A stretch of DNA of 64,000 nucleotides from Hypsibius dujardini (lineage: Eukaryota > Tardigrada > Eutardigrada > Parachela > Hypsibiidae): positions 1 to 64,000 of the forward strand of contig LRSR01008087.1 of NCBI GenBank assembly GCA_001579985.1, written 5' to 3'. The notes under the pieces are model-generated. The model saw only the letters and a list, made by a program, of their open reading frames with translations, was not told the origin of the DNA and searched no databases. The translations under genes and the position numbers were made by a program. Below, one piece after another: positions 32,712 through 43,583 of the stretch. Each line of letters starts with the position of its first letter. The first letter of the stretch is position 1.

Positions 32712-35205
32712 TAATATTTTTATCCGATTCAGCAAAGCAGTAAAGAGACAAAAGGGCGTCATGAAGCTGGACTGCATTCCAGCGCTCGGCCGGACTTTTC
32801 ATTAGACAGTTTTGAACAATGGTTCGAAAGGCAGAACTTATTTTGTGCCTATCAACATCAGGATGAGCTCCATCTTCCACCGCGCGAAAAAACTGCTTCT
32901 CGGGTCTCTCGTGTCGGAACGTGCCTACCGCGATTCCGGCTGACATGTCCAGTGAAAGGTCCGATCCATGAGCTGTCACATAGTGCACTTCACCACGCCC
33001 AAATAATTCTAGTGCCACGCATCCAACGCTCCAAATGTCACTGGCTCTCGAAATTCCGGTAGGGCCATATAATTGCACGTCCTCTCCACCGAACGCATAC
33101 CGCAACATCTCCGGCGCCATGTGGCACAACGTACCTTGGTTGGCTAGTAACCCTCCTGACTGAGTTTGACCGCTCTCTAAAAGGTGAAAATTCTCCATGT
33201 CTCCGATTTTGCACGTCCTCTGGTCATCAGTCAGAAAAATATTGTCCCCTTTGAGGTCTCCATGAAATAACGGGAGCTTAAGGATAGCTATTGCCGAATC
33301 ATAGCGCGCGTGTAAATATTTCAATCCTGATGTAACTTGCTGCATGTAGTTTAAAATAGTGTCCTCTGTCAGCATGGATCCGCGAGCTAGGCTGTTTAGA
33401 GTTCCACCTGAAAATGCCGGTTAGAAACAGCGATTTGCGCGCAAAAACAACGTGACAGTCGGGCAGATAGACAGACAGACAGACATACAGACATACAGAC
33501 AGACAGACAAACAGGCAGACAGACAGACAGACAGAAAGATTCAAGTTTCTAACCTCCGTAAAATTCCATCAGTACCGCTTCTTGCGCTCTTGGCAAAATC
33601 ATATTTCCCGGACCCAGAGACACGTGACCAAATGCGATATAGCGAACGACGTTCAGGTGAGAAAGACTTGTCAAAATGTTCTGCTTTACGCGGGGCAGCG
33701 TTGTTAAGTGAAGTACTTTTAGGACGAGCTTACTGTTTCCCCGTTGAGATATCACGTTGTTCGGTTTTTCATTATGAGAAATGGTTATCCCGAACACGGT
33801 TCCATAAGCACCAGTTCCGAGGTTGCTGACGTATTCAAAGTGGCAGACGTCAGCATGAGAGTGGCAGCGAGTTGACTCATGGTCTGAATACGAGAACGCC
33901 TGTTTCGGCTGTTCTTTATCGGCATTGATAATACCTGACTGACTATCTCCTCTCAATAATGTGTTTGTCGGGGCAAGTTTTATTGGTTGGACTCTCCGCC
34001 ATATGTTATTGACAAAGCGAACATAAGGCTTTGTTGGCCGATCCGGTTGTGTTGGTGTTTGTTGCTGATGTGCCTGTAGCATTTCGGTCTAGTGTACTCT
34101 GTGTGCGTAATATCCAAAGAACATTGATGCCCGAAAGGGCGTACCTCATTTTCAGGGGCAATTACCAGTGCACGGTGCAACAGTCTTTTGGTAACGTCGG
34201 AAAATGCGCGTTCAACATTGAAATTCATCGCAGCACTAACCTCGAGGAAGGATATCCCGTGGTCCCGAGCAAAACATTCGCCGCGTTCACGACTGACGGA
34301 GCGCTCACCTTCCATGTGAGCATTGTTCCCGATCAACATGATTTCAATGTCAGCCTCTGTGTGCTATGATTTACAAAGCATGTATTTCTTTTTCGACATG
34401 TGTGCTGTTTTAATAATTTCCTTCCCAACTCTTGGTTGTTTTCCTTACCTCTCTCACATTTTTTAGCCATTCCGCAATGTTCCTAAAACTCTGTTTATTT
34501 GTGATGTCGTAGATAAGTAAGATGGCATTAACGCCTCGGTAATATGATACCGTGACGGTATGTCCACTTTCTTGGCCGGCTGAGTCCCTGTAAAAAAACT
34601 TTTCGCATCATACATTAAAAAATCACTTGGGGAATACATAGTATGACTCCCGCATCAAGACCACGCCCATAACAACGCATTTCATCAGAGTTAATAATAC
34701 AGTTTGCAAATTGTCTATTGACACCATTCAGATGGAATGAGTGATGTACGCTGCAAATTGTTTCAGTAGTCTTTCAGACAAAAAAGCAATTGATTTAGGC
34801 TTAATATCTTCGAATGTACCAACAAAATATCCTCCTCATCAATTTTTCTCTTTCTCATGAGGACATCAACCTGATTTGGTCACTTGATCCCCCCCCCCAC
34901 GTCGGTCTACCCGTCGGTCACATTACCTACCATATAACCAGTTTCACTCTCGTCCCTCCCACGTCCAGGTTTTTAATCTTGTAATCAATTCCTACATGAT
35001 CAAATGAGAAAAAACATATTACTATCCCTAGTGCCTAGGTCCAATGAGTTAATCTATGTATTAGATCAAGAATCAGATCAATGCTTGACAGGAACGTGGG
35101 GTTTAACTCGTCCTCCGCAAACCGACGTAATAGATCAGTTTTTCCAACCGTCCTGTCTCCAACCAGAAGCATTTTGAACATATAATCGTAGGTTTTTACT
35201 GTCAT
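32701..35205 (-). CDS. Predicted Rab-like GTPase fused to a protein kinase
   Basis: Six exons (35205-35079, 34991-34931, 34587-34449, 34363-34145, 34073-33554, 33407-32701) total 1773 nt with matching phases, giving 590 residues. Residues 1-180 are a Rab8/10-like GTPase: P-loop GDRTVGKT (16-23), GIDYKI, WDSAGQE (63-69), [14 protein letters not shown]. The NKxD motif is degraded (GNNAH, about 121-125), SAK reads SAA, and no prenylation cysteine follows. Residues 261-585 are a kinase nearest STE11/MEKK by eye: GTGAYG loop, VLK lysine (about 301), HGDLKGDN instead of HRD (404), DME instead of DFG (425), MAPEML, DIWSVGC. The fusion junction uses a GAG|GTACGC donor and CTACAG acceptor, phase 0. 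Weak point: the exon 1/2 donor reads G|ATCTGA, not GT. Alternatively these are two abutting genes. Confidence 0.7.
33465..33540. repeat. (ACAG)n microsatellite in kinase intron
   Basis: ACAG repeats with interruptions lie inside the 146-bp intron 5 of the GTPase-kinase gene and fill about half of it. Confidence 0.9.
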
Positions 35206-35567
35206 TCTGGACTGGAAGGAAGCACACACACTCTACGCTATATAGCCCGGAATAGCGAGAGACGAAAGTTGACTTCGCCTCTGGTAAAAGAGGAAAGTGT
35301 GTATTATCTATCATAGAGTGAACACAATGTATGTGAGTGTTGTTCTATTACGAGTGACTCATAATGTGTGATAATCCTTGTCAGGAAAGCGAGACTCAAT
35401 GCAGCGTAGCATTGATAGTCTTCTCGCCGTCCGTTCCTTATGTCGCCGACTGGTAGCAGACGACGTTGAGAGCGCTGAGCACAGCTGTTTGCATATAAAC
35501 CTTCAAGGAGAACCATTTTTCTCCGTATCGTTACGCGTTTAATCTCTGTTGTCCCGACCACTGCGAC
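35206..35567. promoter_or_regulatory. Shared divergent promoter region
   Basis: Only 362 bp separate the start codons of the GTPase-kinase gene (minus) and the ARH3-like gene (plus). A TATA-like GCTATATAGC lies at about 35238-35247, roughly 35-40 bp before the minus-strand start codon. No clear TATA was seen on the plus side. Co-regulation of the two genes is an inference from spacing alone. Confidence 0.5.
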
Positions 35568-38206
35568 ATGGCAGAATCCCGTCAGGGAAATGAACCATCA
35601 GAGCCGTTGTTGCTGGATAAATATCGGGGTTGTTTAATGGGAGTTTTGCTGGGAGACTGTATCGGTGGTTTGTTTGATTTTCAATGGCGAATCGATTCCT
35701 TGCCTCCACGAAGAGTGGAACAGATCGAAGACAGCATTTGGAGTCATTTGAAAAACTGTGAGTTTCAAATCTGTGGGACACATATATCAGCTTTGGATTT
35801 TCAAGTCGTGTTGTTTTTTATTACCGGGATTACGTTGTTTTAGATGTTCAACCGTCACTGCAGTACACCGATGACACTTCCATGTCGCTATCACTTGCGG
35901 AATCCTTGTTGAAAAATTGCGGACTGGATCCAAAAGACCTCGCGAGGACGTAAGTTCGCCGTGTTGTATATGTGGGATCGATTGCTTATATATATCGAGC
36001 TTAATTTTTGCCGATTGAACTACCAGGTTGCTATCTACATAACCAGCCAGACTTTGCTGATTCTGATAAAAAAACTGAATACAACGGTTCAACCGATTCG
36101 AATTGCGATTGGTAAATCATTCGCAAATCGAGGTTTAGAAGTAAATTGAAGTGGAGCTGTGATCTCACGCAGGGGTTCCTTTACTGTTTTTACAAGTCGG
36201 AACCAGTACCCCTCACCCCTCATGGTAGGGCCAAAGGGTGGGCAAGGGGACAAAATCCATTTTGAAAAATTAAATCAAAAGCTCGGCCTTTTGTTCCTGT
36301 TCATTGTCAAGCTTGTGGGGGGTTTTGTGCGGGTCTGATATCCAACGGCCCCTGGAATTTCAAAACGTTGTCAAAAACTTCAGTTTCTCTTTCGATATTT
36401 GTGATTTATTGGCCTATAATTAAATTCATTTTTCCACTACTTCGAGTGAGGGGGCACAACATTAGCTTTGTTTTTGCGTATTATGTGGTAACCATTACAA
36501 TGTTGAATCATTTAACAGATTTAAGGATTTTAGGTTCGTCGATAGGTATCTTCATGAGGTCAACAAACAACTGTGCTACGCCCAAGTTCCCTATGACGTG
36601 TTTGATGTTTGGGAAGAGATGCACTTCGAGGGAGATATATTTGCCCCAGCCAGGCGGCGATTTGGCGGAGTTGGATCTACTGGGAACGGAGGTGCCATGC
36701 GTGCGGCTCCTGTGGCCTTATTTTGTGGCGGTGACCCTGATGCTCTTGTTCAAGTACTTCCAGCTTTCCCGCTAAAACTTAAACCCATATTTACAGATAT
36801 ATAATTTTACGGTTTACGCGCAAATTTTGTTTTGCATTCAGATAGCGAAAACAAACACGCAACTGACCCACGCCCATGCCGAGGGTTATAATGGGGCTAT
36901 CTTGCAGGCATATGCCGTTAGCCTAGCACTGCACAACAACGCACCTCTCGATGTGGAACTGTTTTTGAATCAACTGTTGGAATTTAATAGGCGGCTGGAA
37001 GATGGGTAAAGAATTATTGCTATTCGTTTAGTACTTAACGGTGGCAGGGTAGCAGAATCTCGTTTAGAGTCCTTATAGATCGAAACCAGGAACCTGACAA
37101 GAAAAGGGCCCCACTCTCCCCAGTGAAATCTTCCACTTCTGATGGCCATTGTGTATTCTTCTGGCTTATTTAGCAGTATATCCACCGAGAAAATCAGCAA
37201 TAAACGAGACCTTCCATGTTTAAATGTTTCAAAACTTTTTCACATCGTTATAGAGCGGGCTTCAAAGTTACTGGGGAAGCCGTAAGATTGATTGCTGGAT
37301 TGCTGACTTGAGTTGCCAGCTGAACACAACACGGATCTAACAATCAATCAAACCAGAATCATGTCGACATCGCAGCGCCATCCATAACGGTCTAAACCAG
37401 TTTTTAAAATATTTAAAAATAGAAGGTCTCGTTTACTGCTGATTTTCCCAAGAGATATACTGCCACATAAACCAGACGAATGCAAGACGGGAATCAAAAG
37501 TAGAGGATTTCACCGGGAGAGTGATGCCCTTTCCTTGTAAGCGTTGCCAAGGAAGTGAACAATGAGGGGGGAGGGGGCATTTCTTTTATCCCCTCCAACC
37601 GGCCTCACGCGTCCTGGTTCCTATCTCTTATAATTAGGACCACACATGGTGCTTTTGCCGACAGCATAGGGGGTTGTAATACTTTTCAAGCTGACAGTCA
37701 AAATCTTATTCGATTTGGTTAGGTTGTTGGAGAAGCCGTTCACAAAACGATTTGAAATTGTTCGTCAGCTGTTGCGTGAAGATAACGTGGAGGCAACCGA
37801 GGTCGTCCGACAACTTGGGCATTCTGTGCTGGCTGTAGACGCTATGCCGATGGCTCTCTTCTGCGCCCTCCGATCACTGAAACCCATTGCTTCCGTTAAC
37901 GTAAGAGGGTCTCCAATAGAGACGTTGATCACTTCTTGTGATAGAACTTTAATTTGACAACATTTCTTTCACCAACAGCGAGAACATGAGATCGAACGCA
38001 GCATTATCTACGCCATTTCCATGGGAGGTGATACTGACACCATTGCCAGTATGACCGGAGCCATCACCGGTGCACTGTTTGGTATGAAACAAATCCCGTC
38101 ATCGTGGATTACAATGTGCGAGGCATCAGAGAAGCTCCTGGCTGTGGCGGAGAAACTGTTCTTGCACGCGTCCGCAAAAATAGCATCATCATGTGGTTCT
38201 GATTAA
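35568..38206 (+). CDS. ADP-ribosyl hydrolase, ARH3 type
   Basis: Predicted (ADP-ribosyl)hydrolase of the ARH3 (ADPRS) type, which removes ADP-ribose from serine and cleaves poly-ADP-ribose after DNA damage, in nucleus and mitochondria. Exons 35568-35757, 35844-35949, 36534-36753, 36842-37005, 37723-37900 and 37979-38206 join in phase to 361 residues (human ARH3 is 363). Visible motifs are YRGCLMGVLLGDCIGG at the start, the first metal-binding YTDDTSM, GSTGNGGAMRAAPVAL, QLTHAHAEGYNGAILQA, and the second metal-binding MGGDTDTIASM. The segment after GDCIGG reads LFDFQW instead of the family's Glu-containing FYEAHD, so the catalytic 'Glu flap' position needs a careful alignment. Introns 2 and 4 hold repeats. 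Confidence 0.9.
36165..36400. repeat. Interspersed repeat, copy B (ARH3 intron 2)
   Basis: Related to 15945-16245 and 39535-39715. Shared features are an 'accagtacccctca' type start, a 'gcttgtggggggtt' core and 'caaaacgttgtc'. Non-coding. Confidence 0.55.
37050..37640. mobile_element. Foldback element in ARH3 intron 4
   Basis: The left arm (about 37050-37215, with 'ccactctccccagtgaaatc' and 'aaacgagaccttcc') is mirrored by 37425-37640. A 200-bp unrelated centre lies between. It accounts for most of the unusually long intron. Confidence 0.7.
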
Positions 38207-38902
38207 GCGATTTCCTGACAGTCACTTTTCAGAGACCGTACCTGCTTTGTGTCTTGGATGCTATGCGAGCATAATTTATTATTACGTTCGTGTTTGCACA
38301 TTTCTTGTCACTGTTTTTCTGACGCTTTAAATCGAGTAACAAATGATTCGATAAAAAACTTATGAAACCCACAAAACCTTTTCAATTATCAATTGCTCGC
38401 CCATAACCTTTTTCGCCAAAGATTGGCAACCTGTTTTTCCGAAACCCTCTAAGAACTTGGGGCTGGCCAAATAGAGATATCAAAATTATGCCGAACCAAA
38501 ACAACTAGTAATTTCTTTGCTTCAATTTGTTTAGTTGACTTAAATTACTCAACTAACATTTTTAGTTGCTGACATATTGTAATAAATTTTAAGTGAGAAA
38601 AAATAAAAAATCGGAAGTTAGTTATCTTAACTAAACTATCTAACTATCATAAAATTGAAGACTAGTTTAAAAGTTTAAAGGTTCAAAAAGAAACTAAACT
38701 TAAAACTTTTAGCAATGAAGTTTTAATTGCCTAGACTACGCCGAGTTTGAGCTGGCCCTCACCAAATATTTTTCTTCATCTTTAATAATTATGCATGGGC
38801 CCGCGAGCAATAAGAACTGCTGTCGGAAAGAGATGAATCGGGCAGACGTGTATGAGGTTGCTAATGACATTTGTCGGCAGAGTGACGGATGCAAGACTAT
38901 TA
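38207..38902. other. AT-rich intergenic
   Basis: No gene or ordered repeat was found. 38480-38720 is rich in short 'aactaa/ttagtt' words, probably low complexity. Confidence 0.5.
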
Positions 38903-39093
38903 CTGTAAAGTCCCGACCCATCCGTGGTACTTTTTGGACCCCCCAGTAAATCAGGCCCGGTGAGCCCGGTGGCGCTTACGCAATCAATCAATCGGCACGT
39001 GTCATGTGCTTCGCACATCTTTGCAATCAACCAAAACGGTCGCTTTTTACCCTGTGATGACATAAGCACCACGGATGGGTCGGGACTTTACAG
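38903..39093. mobile_element. MITE, 191 bp, 28-bp perfect ends
   Basis: Ends CTGTAAAGTCCCGACCCATC and its exact inverse, flanked by TA (38901-38902 and 39094-39095). Tc1/mariner-type MITE without coding capacity. The identical arms suggest a recent insertion. Confidence 0.92.
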
Positions 39094-39534
39094 TACAGAA
39101 ATTCAACAATCCATTATAAATGCCCCCCCCCATATTATAAGCGCGGGACACATGAGAATACTTCTCAGTACCAGATTTGAATGGCTGATCGTTTTCAAGT
39201 ATCAATCTAGATGAGAGGGAAATCAAAAGAGGTCTTTAACAATTTGTCATAATACCTAAATAGTGTTCTGTTAAGTGGCCAGACATCGCGTTCGCACATC
39301 AATATTAAATGAGAGAAGGGCTTTGGATATTGAGATTACCAGCAATTTCTTACGATAAACAATAATCTGTCATATAATCACTCACGACAAATCATTGCTT
39401 TACCCGCTAAACCTGGAGACTTCGATGAACGGGCTCGTATAGCACACTTGAGACTACCGACTCGGAACAACCGATCCAATTAATTAAATGACCCACAGAA
39501 AGCTGCCCTCGCAGCAGGGCTCATGTATTATATC

Positions 39535-39715
39535 CTTTCAGGTAACAACCGGGACCCCTTAGAGTAGGGCCATGAAGTCGCCAAAGAAATTCCAGAGTTT
39601 TCTAAAACTCACTATAGTTTCGGCCTATAGTTTCTGACCGTTTCAAAACTTGCGGGGCCCAGGGATTTTGCAGAATTTCACATTTTTCCAACAAATTTGA
39701 GATTTTATTCTTGAT
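39535..39715. repeat. Interspersed repeat, copy C
   Basis: Third, most diverged copy of the family at 15945-16245 and 36165-36400. It is recognised by 'aacaaccgggacccctta', 'aaaacttgcggggcc' and 'ccaacaaatttgag'. Confidence 0.55.
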
Positions 39716-39893
39716 TAAGCGAAACCGAATAATAGACAAAACTCAAGAAATTCTGAACAAGTGGAAACATTTTAAGGTGGTTCAAGGAATAAAAAAAAAA
39801 ATTATTTTTAACTTCAGAGTTCAGTTCTTTAGTACACATGAAACTTCAGTGATTCGTCCACAGTGTCATACATTCGCGTTAAAATTCACGTTA

Positions 39894-40301
39894 GAGGAAA
39901 ATCCACCAGCAACGCATGTGCCGGCGCTGAGTACATTGTCGACCGCTGCATTGCGTGGACATGACCAAACCGGTTGTGGGATTAGTAGCTGTATGCCAAA
40001 ACCAACACAACCCATTGCGGCTCGAGCGGCGAAATACTTTTATCTCCGGCAAGGTGGTTCTGTTGGCTGTTCTGTTGCTTTAGTCAGTTGGACGCCGATT
40101 TCGGTAATTTACTTTGTTCTTACCCTTACGCCCGACATATATCCCTCAATACCGGCCGTATTGTGGGATGTCCTAGACACACTCGGAGCGCTCCAAGCTT
40201 CCTGCACTTCGATTATTTTTATTTTGACAGCAAATAATTTGAGGAAAGCTGCGAAGCATCATTGGAACGGCCTGTTGAATCTTTTCTCAAGAAAGCAGTA
40301 A
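39894..40301 (+). CDS. GPCR-like terminal exon (TM6-TM7)
   Basis: The frame ends in two hydrophobic helices arranged like TM6 and TM7 of a rhodopsin-class receptor: VALVSWTPISVIYFVL, then a loop, then LGALQASCTSIIFILTANNL followed by a basic helix-8-like RKAAKHHW. This gives the signalling end of a receptor of unknown ligand. An acceptor at about 39893 (CGTTAG) would start the exon. I found no TM1-TM5 exons upstream, where the MITE and repeat C lie, so it may be a remnant or the last exon of a gene with distant exons. Confidence 0.4.
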   Translation, partial: EENPPATHVPALSTLSTAALRGHDQTGCGISSCMPKPTQPIAARAAKYFYLRQGGSVGCSVALVSWTPISVIYFVLTLTPDIYPSIPAVLWDVLDTLGALQASCTSIIFILTANNLRKAAKHHWNGLLNLFSRKQ

Positions 40302-40850
40302 TTTCATTTGTTAAGACGCTTTCGTTGAAGTGATAAAGAGTTAAATTAAGCCTATCCGTACTCTGCCCGAGTCATGCATGTGCTTATACTCGATATAGTC
40401 GAATGGAACTTAGGCAGCAGTCAATTTTTCTTAACATGTCATACGTTTCCTATGGCCCCATGCAGATGCTTCTGAGGCTTAAACACTTTCAAACACTAGG
40501 CTCAAAAGCTAAGACTTTCTAGGACGAGACTGCTTCTTTTATCATGTATGTTATTATCTGACTTCAGCCGAACTACGGCACTGCAAACCCTCACTATCGC
40601 TCTATAGCCTATCACTGTTTGTTTAATACGTAACTTAATACTGTGGCCTGCTTTGCGGGCACTTGAAAAGTTAATGTAATTATCATCCGCCAGTAACTTT
40701 TTAAGTTGGAAAGGGCCCAAACTCTATTACAAGCACCTTGACTGGTATTTTGCAGTGTTTCGCATCATTAGCCCGTAAAACAACAACTTCTTGGTCATTT
40801 CTTCGGCATCCATCCTTCGATGTATTGATACAGATAGGAGCTATTCCGTT

Positions 40851-42112
40851 ATGGCAAAAAAGTTTAAACTTATCCAGCTAAACTTCCTGCAAATTATCCG
40901 ATTCATCCCCTGCAATGATGTCGGTCTCCAAAACCGACCAATTTACAGAACCTTAACGCTCGCCATTGCTTGGTGCATCCTGCTTGGCAGTTTGGTCTGT
41001 GTCGGCTTCACGTTCCTCCAATCTATCGCTGCGCTCCTCCAAGAAAACGATCTCACCCTAGTAGCCAAGCTTTTCCTCATCATCCCCTTCTTCATCACGT
41101 CCTTGCAAACATTTATCGTGTTAATTCTCGCCATATATCAAAGAGCATCCCTCAAAAAGCTCCATCAATTTGTTGAGAATTTCATCGCCGAACAACGCCT
41201 CTCAAACGGAGCCAAAAATAGAACAAAACGTTGGAGGTTACAGGCGACAATATTGTTCGTATGCATTACGATATTCACGAGTCTCTGGTACACCTGGCAG
41301 ATTGAGATGTTGATTACATACAGCGCCGCCGCTGAGGCTGGGACTACCGGATTCAAACCCCTTCCTGCAAATCTTCAAATTGGAATGTACGTCATCCTGG
41401 TGGCTATTTGTTTTCAGTGCATCGTATCCAAACACATCCAATGCGCGATGTTTAACGAACGCAGCATTCGGCAAATTAAATTCCCAAATACGAAAAACGA
41501 CAACTCGTTTTGAGACGGGACAATGTTCAGCAACACAGCTCGAAAAGAAACTGCTGGAATGGCGACAACTTCATATCGGTTCAGTGAACATGTTCCATTC
41601 TGTTAATGAGCATTTCAGTATGACGCTGTTCGTTTTGTACGGATCCGATTTCTGGGCAATGCTGGGATTCGGTGCAAACCTTCTCATACCGCAGTATAAG
41701 AATATGCTGACGTACATTTTCTACGCTTCTTCATCAGCAATGTTTTTTTTTTTACATTACGGTGTTCCTTGCACCGTTGATTTTCGTCCACGAACAGGTA
41801 TTGTCGTATCTCGGTTCACATAACAAACTTTGCAGGGCACAGATATCTGCCTTTATTTTTTTGTAGAATGCCGCTATCAGTCGCTCAATCGACGGTTTGA
41901 TCGACGCGCTTGAACTCAGATCTCCCTCTTCGACGAAGGTAGGACAAAGCAAAGTAGCCAAAACTGGCTTATTGACATGTTTGATCTGTTATTAGACTGA
42001 CACCAAAAATCTTATCAAGAGACTACAAAGTTTTGAGAATCGCTTTCGGACTCTTGTTTGCACTTTCGACGGCGCTGGACTCTTACCTTTCACTCGCGGT
42101 TTTGTTGTTGGG
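40851..42112 (+). pseudogene. Gustatory-receptor-like gene, frame disrupted
   Basis: Seven-helix chemoreceptor-like protein, start MAKKFKL. Helices are visible at LTLAIAWCILLGSLVCVGF, LFLIIPFFITSLQTFIVLIL, TILFVCITIFTSLWYTW and later YITVFLAPLIFVHEQ. Between them lies the intracellular W-x-LH segment LLEWRQLHIGSVNMFH. After the long first exon (to 41797) come short phase-0 exons 41867-41938 and 41996-42112 (FDGAGLLPFTRGFVVG), the typical exon layout of the family's C terminus. The closing TYxxxxxQ exon was not found. The frame shifts near an A-run about 41490 and at an 11-T run about 41742-41752, so either the gene is decaying or homopolymer lengths are misread. Ligand unknown. Confidence 0.55.
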
Positions 42113-43583
42113 GTAAGACCAACGTAGGGAGGCGTAAAATGTGGATGCTGGAGGGGGGATACGATCTCTAAAAATATAACGGAAAATAATTAGACCCACC
42201 GACATCCCGTATCATTTTGCCTTTCCCCTTGATGGTTGCATTAGAGCACGATAACGAACAGGTAGGGTCATCCGTGATGCGCCGAGGTTCAGTGGTAAAG
42301 ATGAGCAAAACATTTCAGCTCGGCGAACTTTCGTTCAAAATTTGAACCTTGAAAAGTTTCTGCGGCTGGCAAAAGTCTTCTTAGTCCGGCAAAAACCCAG
42401 ATTTTTTATGGTGATCGTTGTTCCCTAACTTAATAAATTAAGGATTGATTTTTTTAAAATCCTGTAAGTTTCCTTTTCATAAAAAAATTGAAACCCTAAA
42501 TATTGAACCCTGCCCGCACGAATGTTGAGCGATAAAACAAAACGCTTCCTTTCTCTATCACCCCGTGAGTTTTTTGTCATATCATTTACTTGACCTATGT
42601 CCAAACGTTGGGGTTTAAATCTCGAGCTTGAGGAACAGATGGGCTTTGCAAAATGATCAAGTTTGTCATACTTACTCAAAAGTACATTGATCAGCAGTCG
42701 TAAAACTGAATATAGTCAGAAAAGGGGAAAGGGAAAGGAAGGCAACTTGTAGCCTAAACCTCCCCTCACCCCCATCAGCCCGCGTATGAGGGCCATGACT
42801 AACCGTTTGCGTGTTCTTTTTTCCGAATTACAGACGTGCACGGTGGCGCTGTCCTTGCTGTTCTTGGCGAAAGAGCTCCTCGACAATGCAACAAAAGACG
42901 ACTGCTGTACTGGTGCGACAGCGAGGAACTCCTCACCGTCATCATCATTTGCCCCATGGCATTTGGATGACTTCCTCACTACAAAAGAGCCCCGATAATG
43001 ACTAACATGATATTGAGCTGAATGATAGCATCGTAACATGACTAATTATTACTTGAATCAAATTATCATGTTTTGTTGCAACAACTATATAAATGTTCGT
43101 GTCAGAAGGCCTCAAAATTTCATCGTTTAAGTCCAGATACAGTCACGTGTTTTCATAGTCGGCAAGAATGACTGCGCGGCCAGGAGTTCGTTCATGTCGA
43201 CTAATGTGAGTCCACCGAGATGACAAAATACTGCAGATTCGTTGAGTGTCACTGCCGAACTTTGAACAGAGTCAACACGGCGAGTCATAATCTATCAGAA
43301 GAAACCAGCCCTCGTTCCTTTTACTTAACGAAGATGGTCAACACCGATACGACCACACAAGTATTCTGGCTGGGAACAGGCCGCGCAAACTTCACTTTTC
43401 ACGGCAAACAAAGCCCAACTAGTCATCTTATCTCTATGAAGAATCGTTCCCGGCAAAACGATCTAGCAGTCTTGATTTGTTTTCGCTCTCCTTGCCCCCA
43501 ATGCATGTGTATTCTTTATTCTTTCGAAAAAACAAGCTTAGAAGTTTGTGATTCTCGCAGTCACAGTTAAGCTAATAAAAAAA
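42113..43583. other. Intergenic, possible promoter
   Basis: A TATA-like CTATATAAAT lies at about 43086. It could drive a transcript containing the 116-codon frame at 43220 (no family recognised, not annotated) or a 5' UTR of the Ig gene. Nothing else was seen. Confidence 0.4.

Noticed and set aside
39711-39893. N-terminal part of the 196-codon frame before the GPCR helices
   Set aside because: Lys/Ile-rich AT-coded sequence overlapping repeat C; more likely intron than receptor.
42716-43039. 107-codon minus-strand frame
   Set aside because: No family features, low-complexity ends, and no splice context.
43220-43570. 116-codon plus-strand frame after a TATA-like box
   Set aside because: Starts with ATG but has no recognisable domain or signal. 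It may be a 5' UTR of the Ig gene; noted only as possible.
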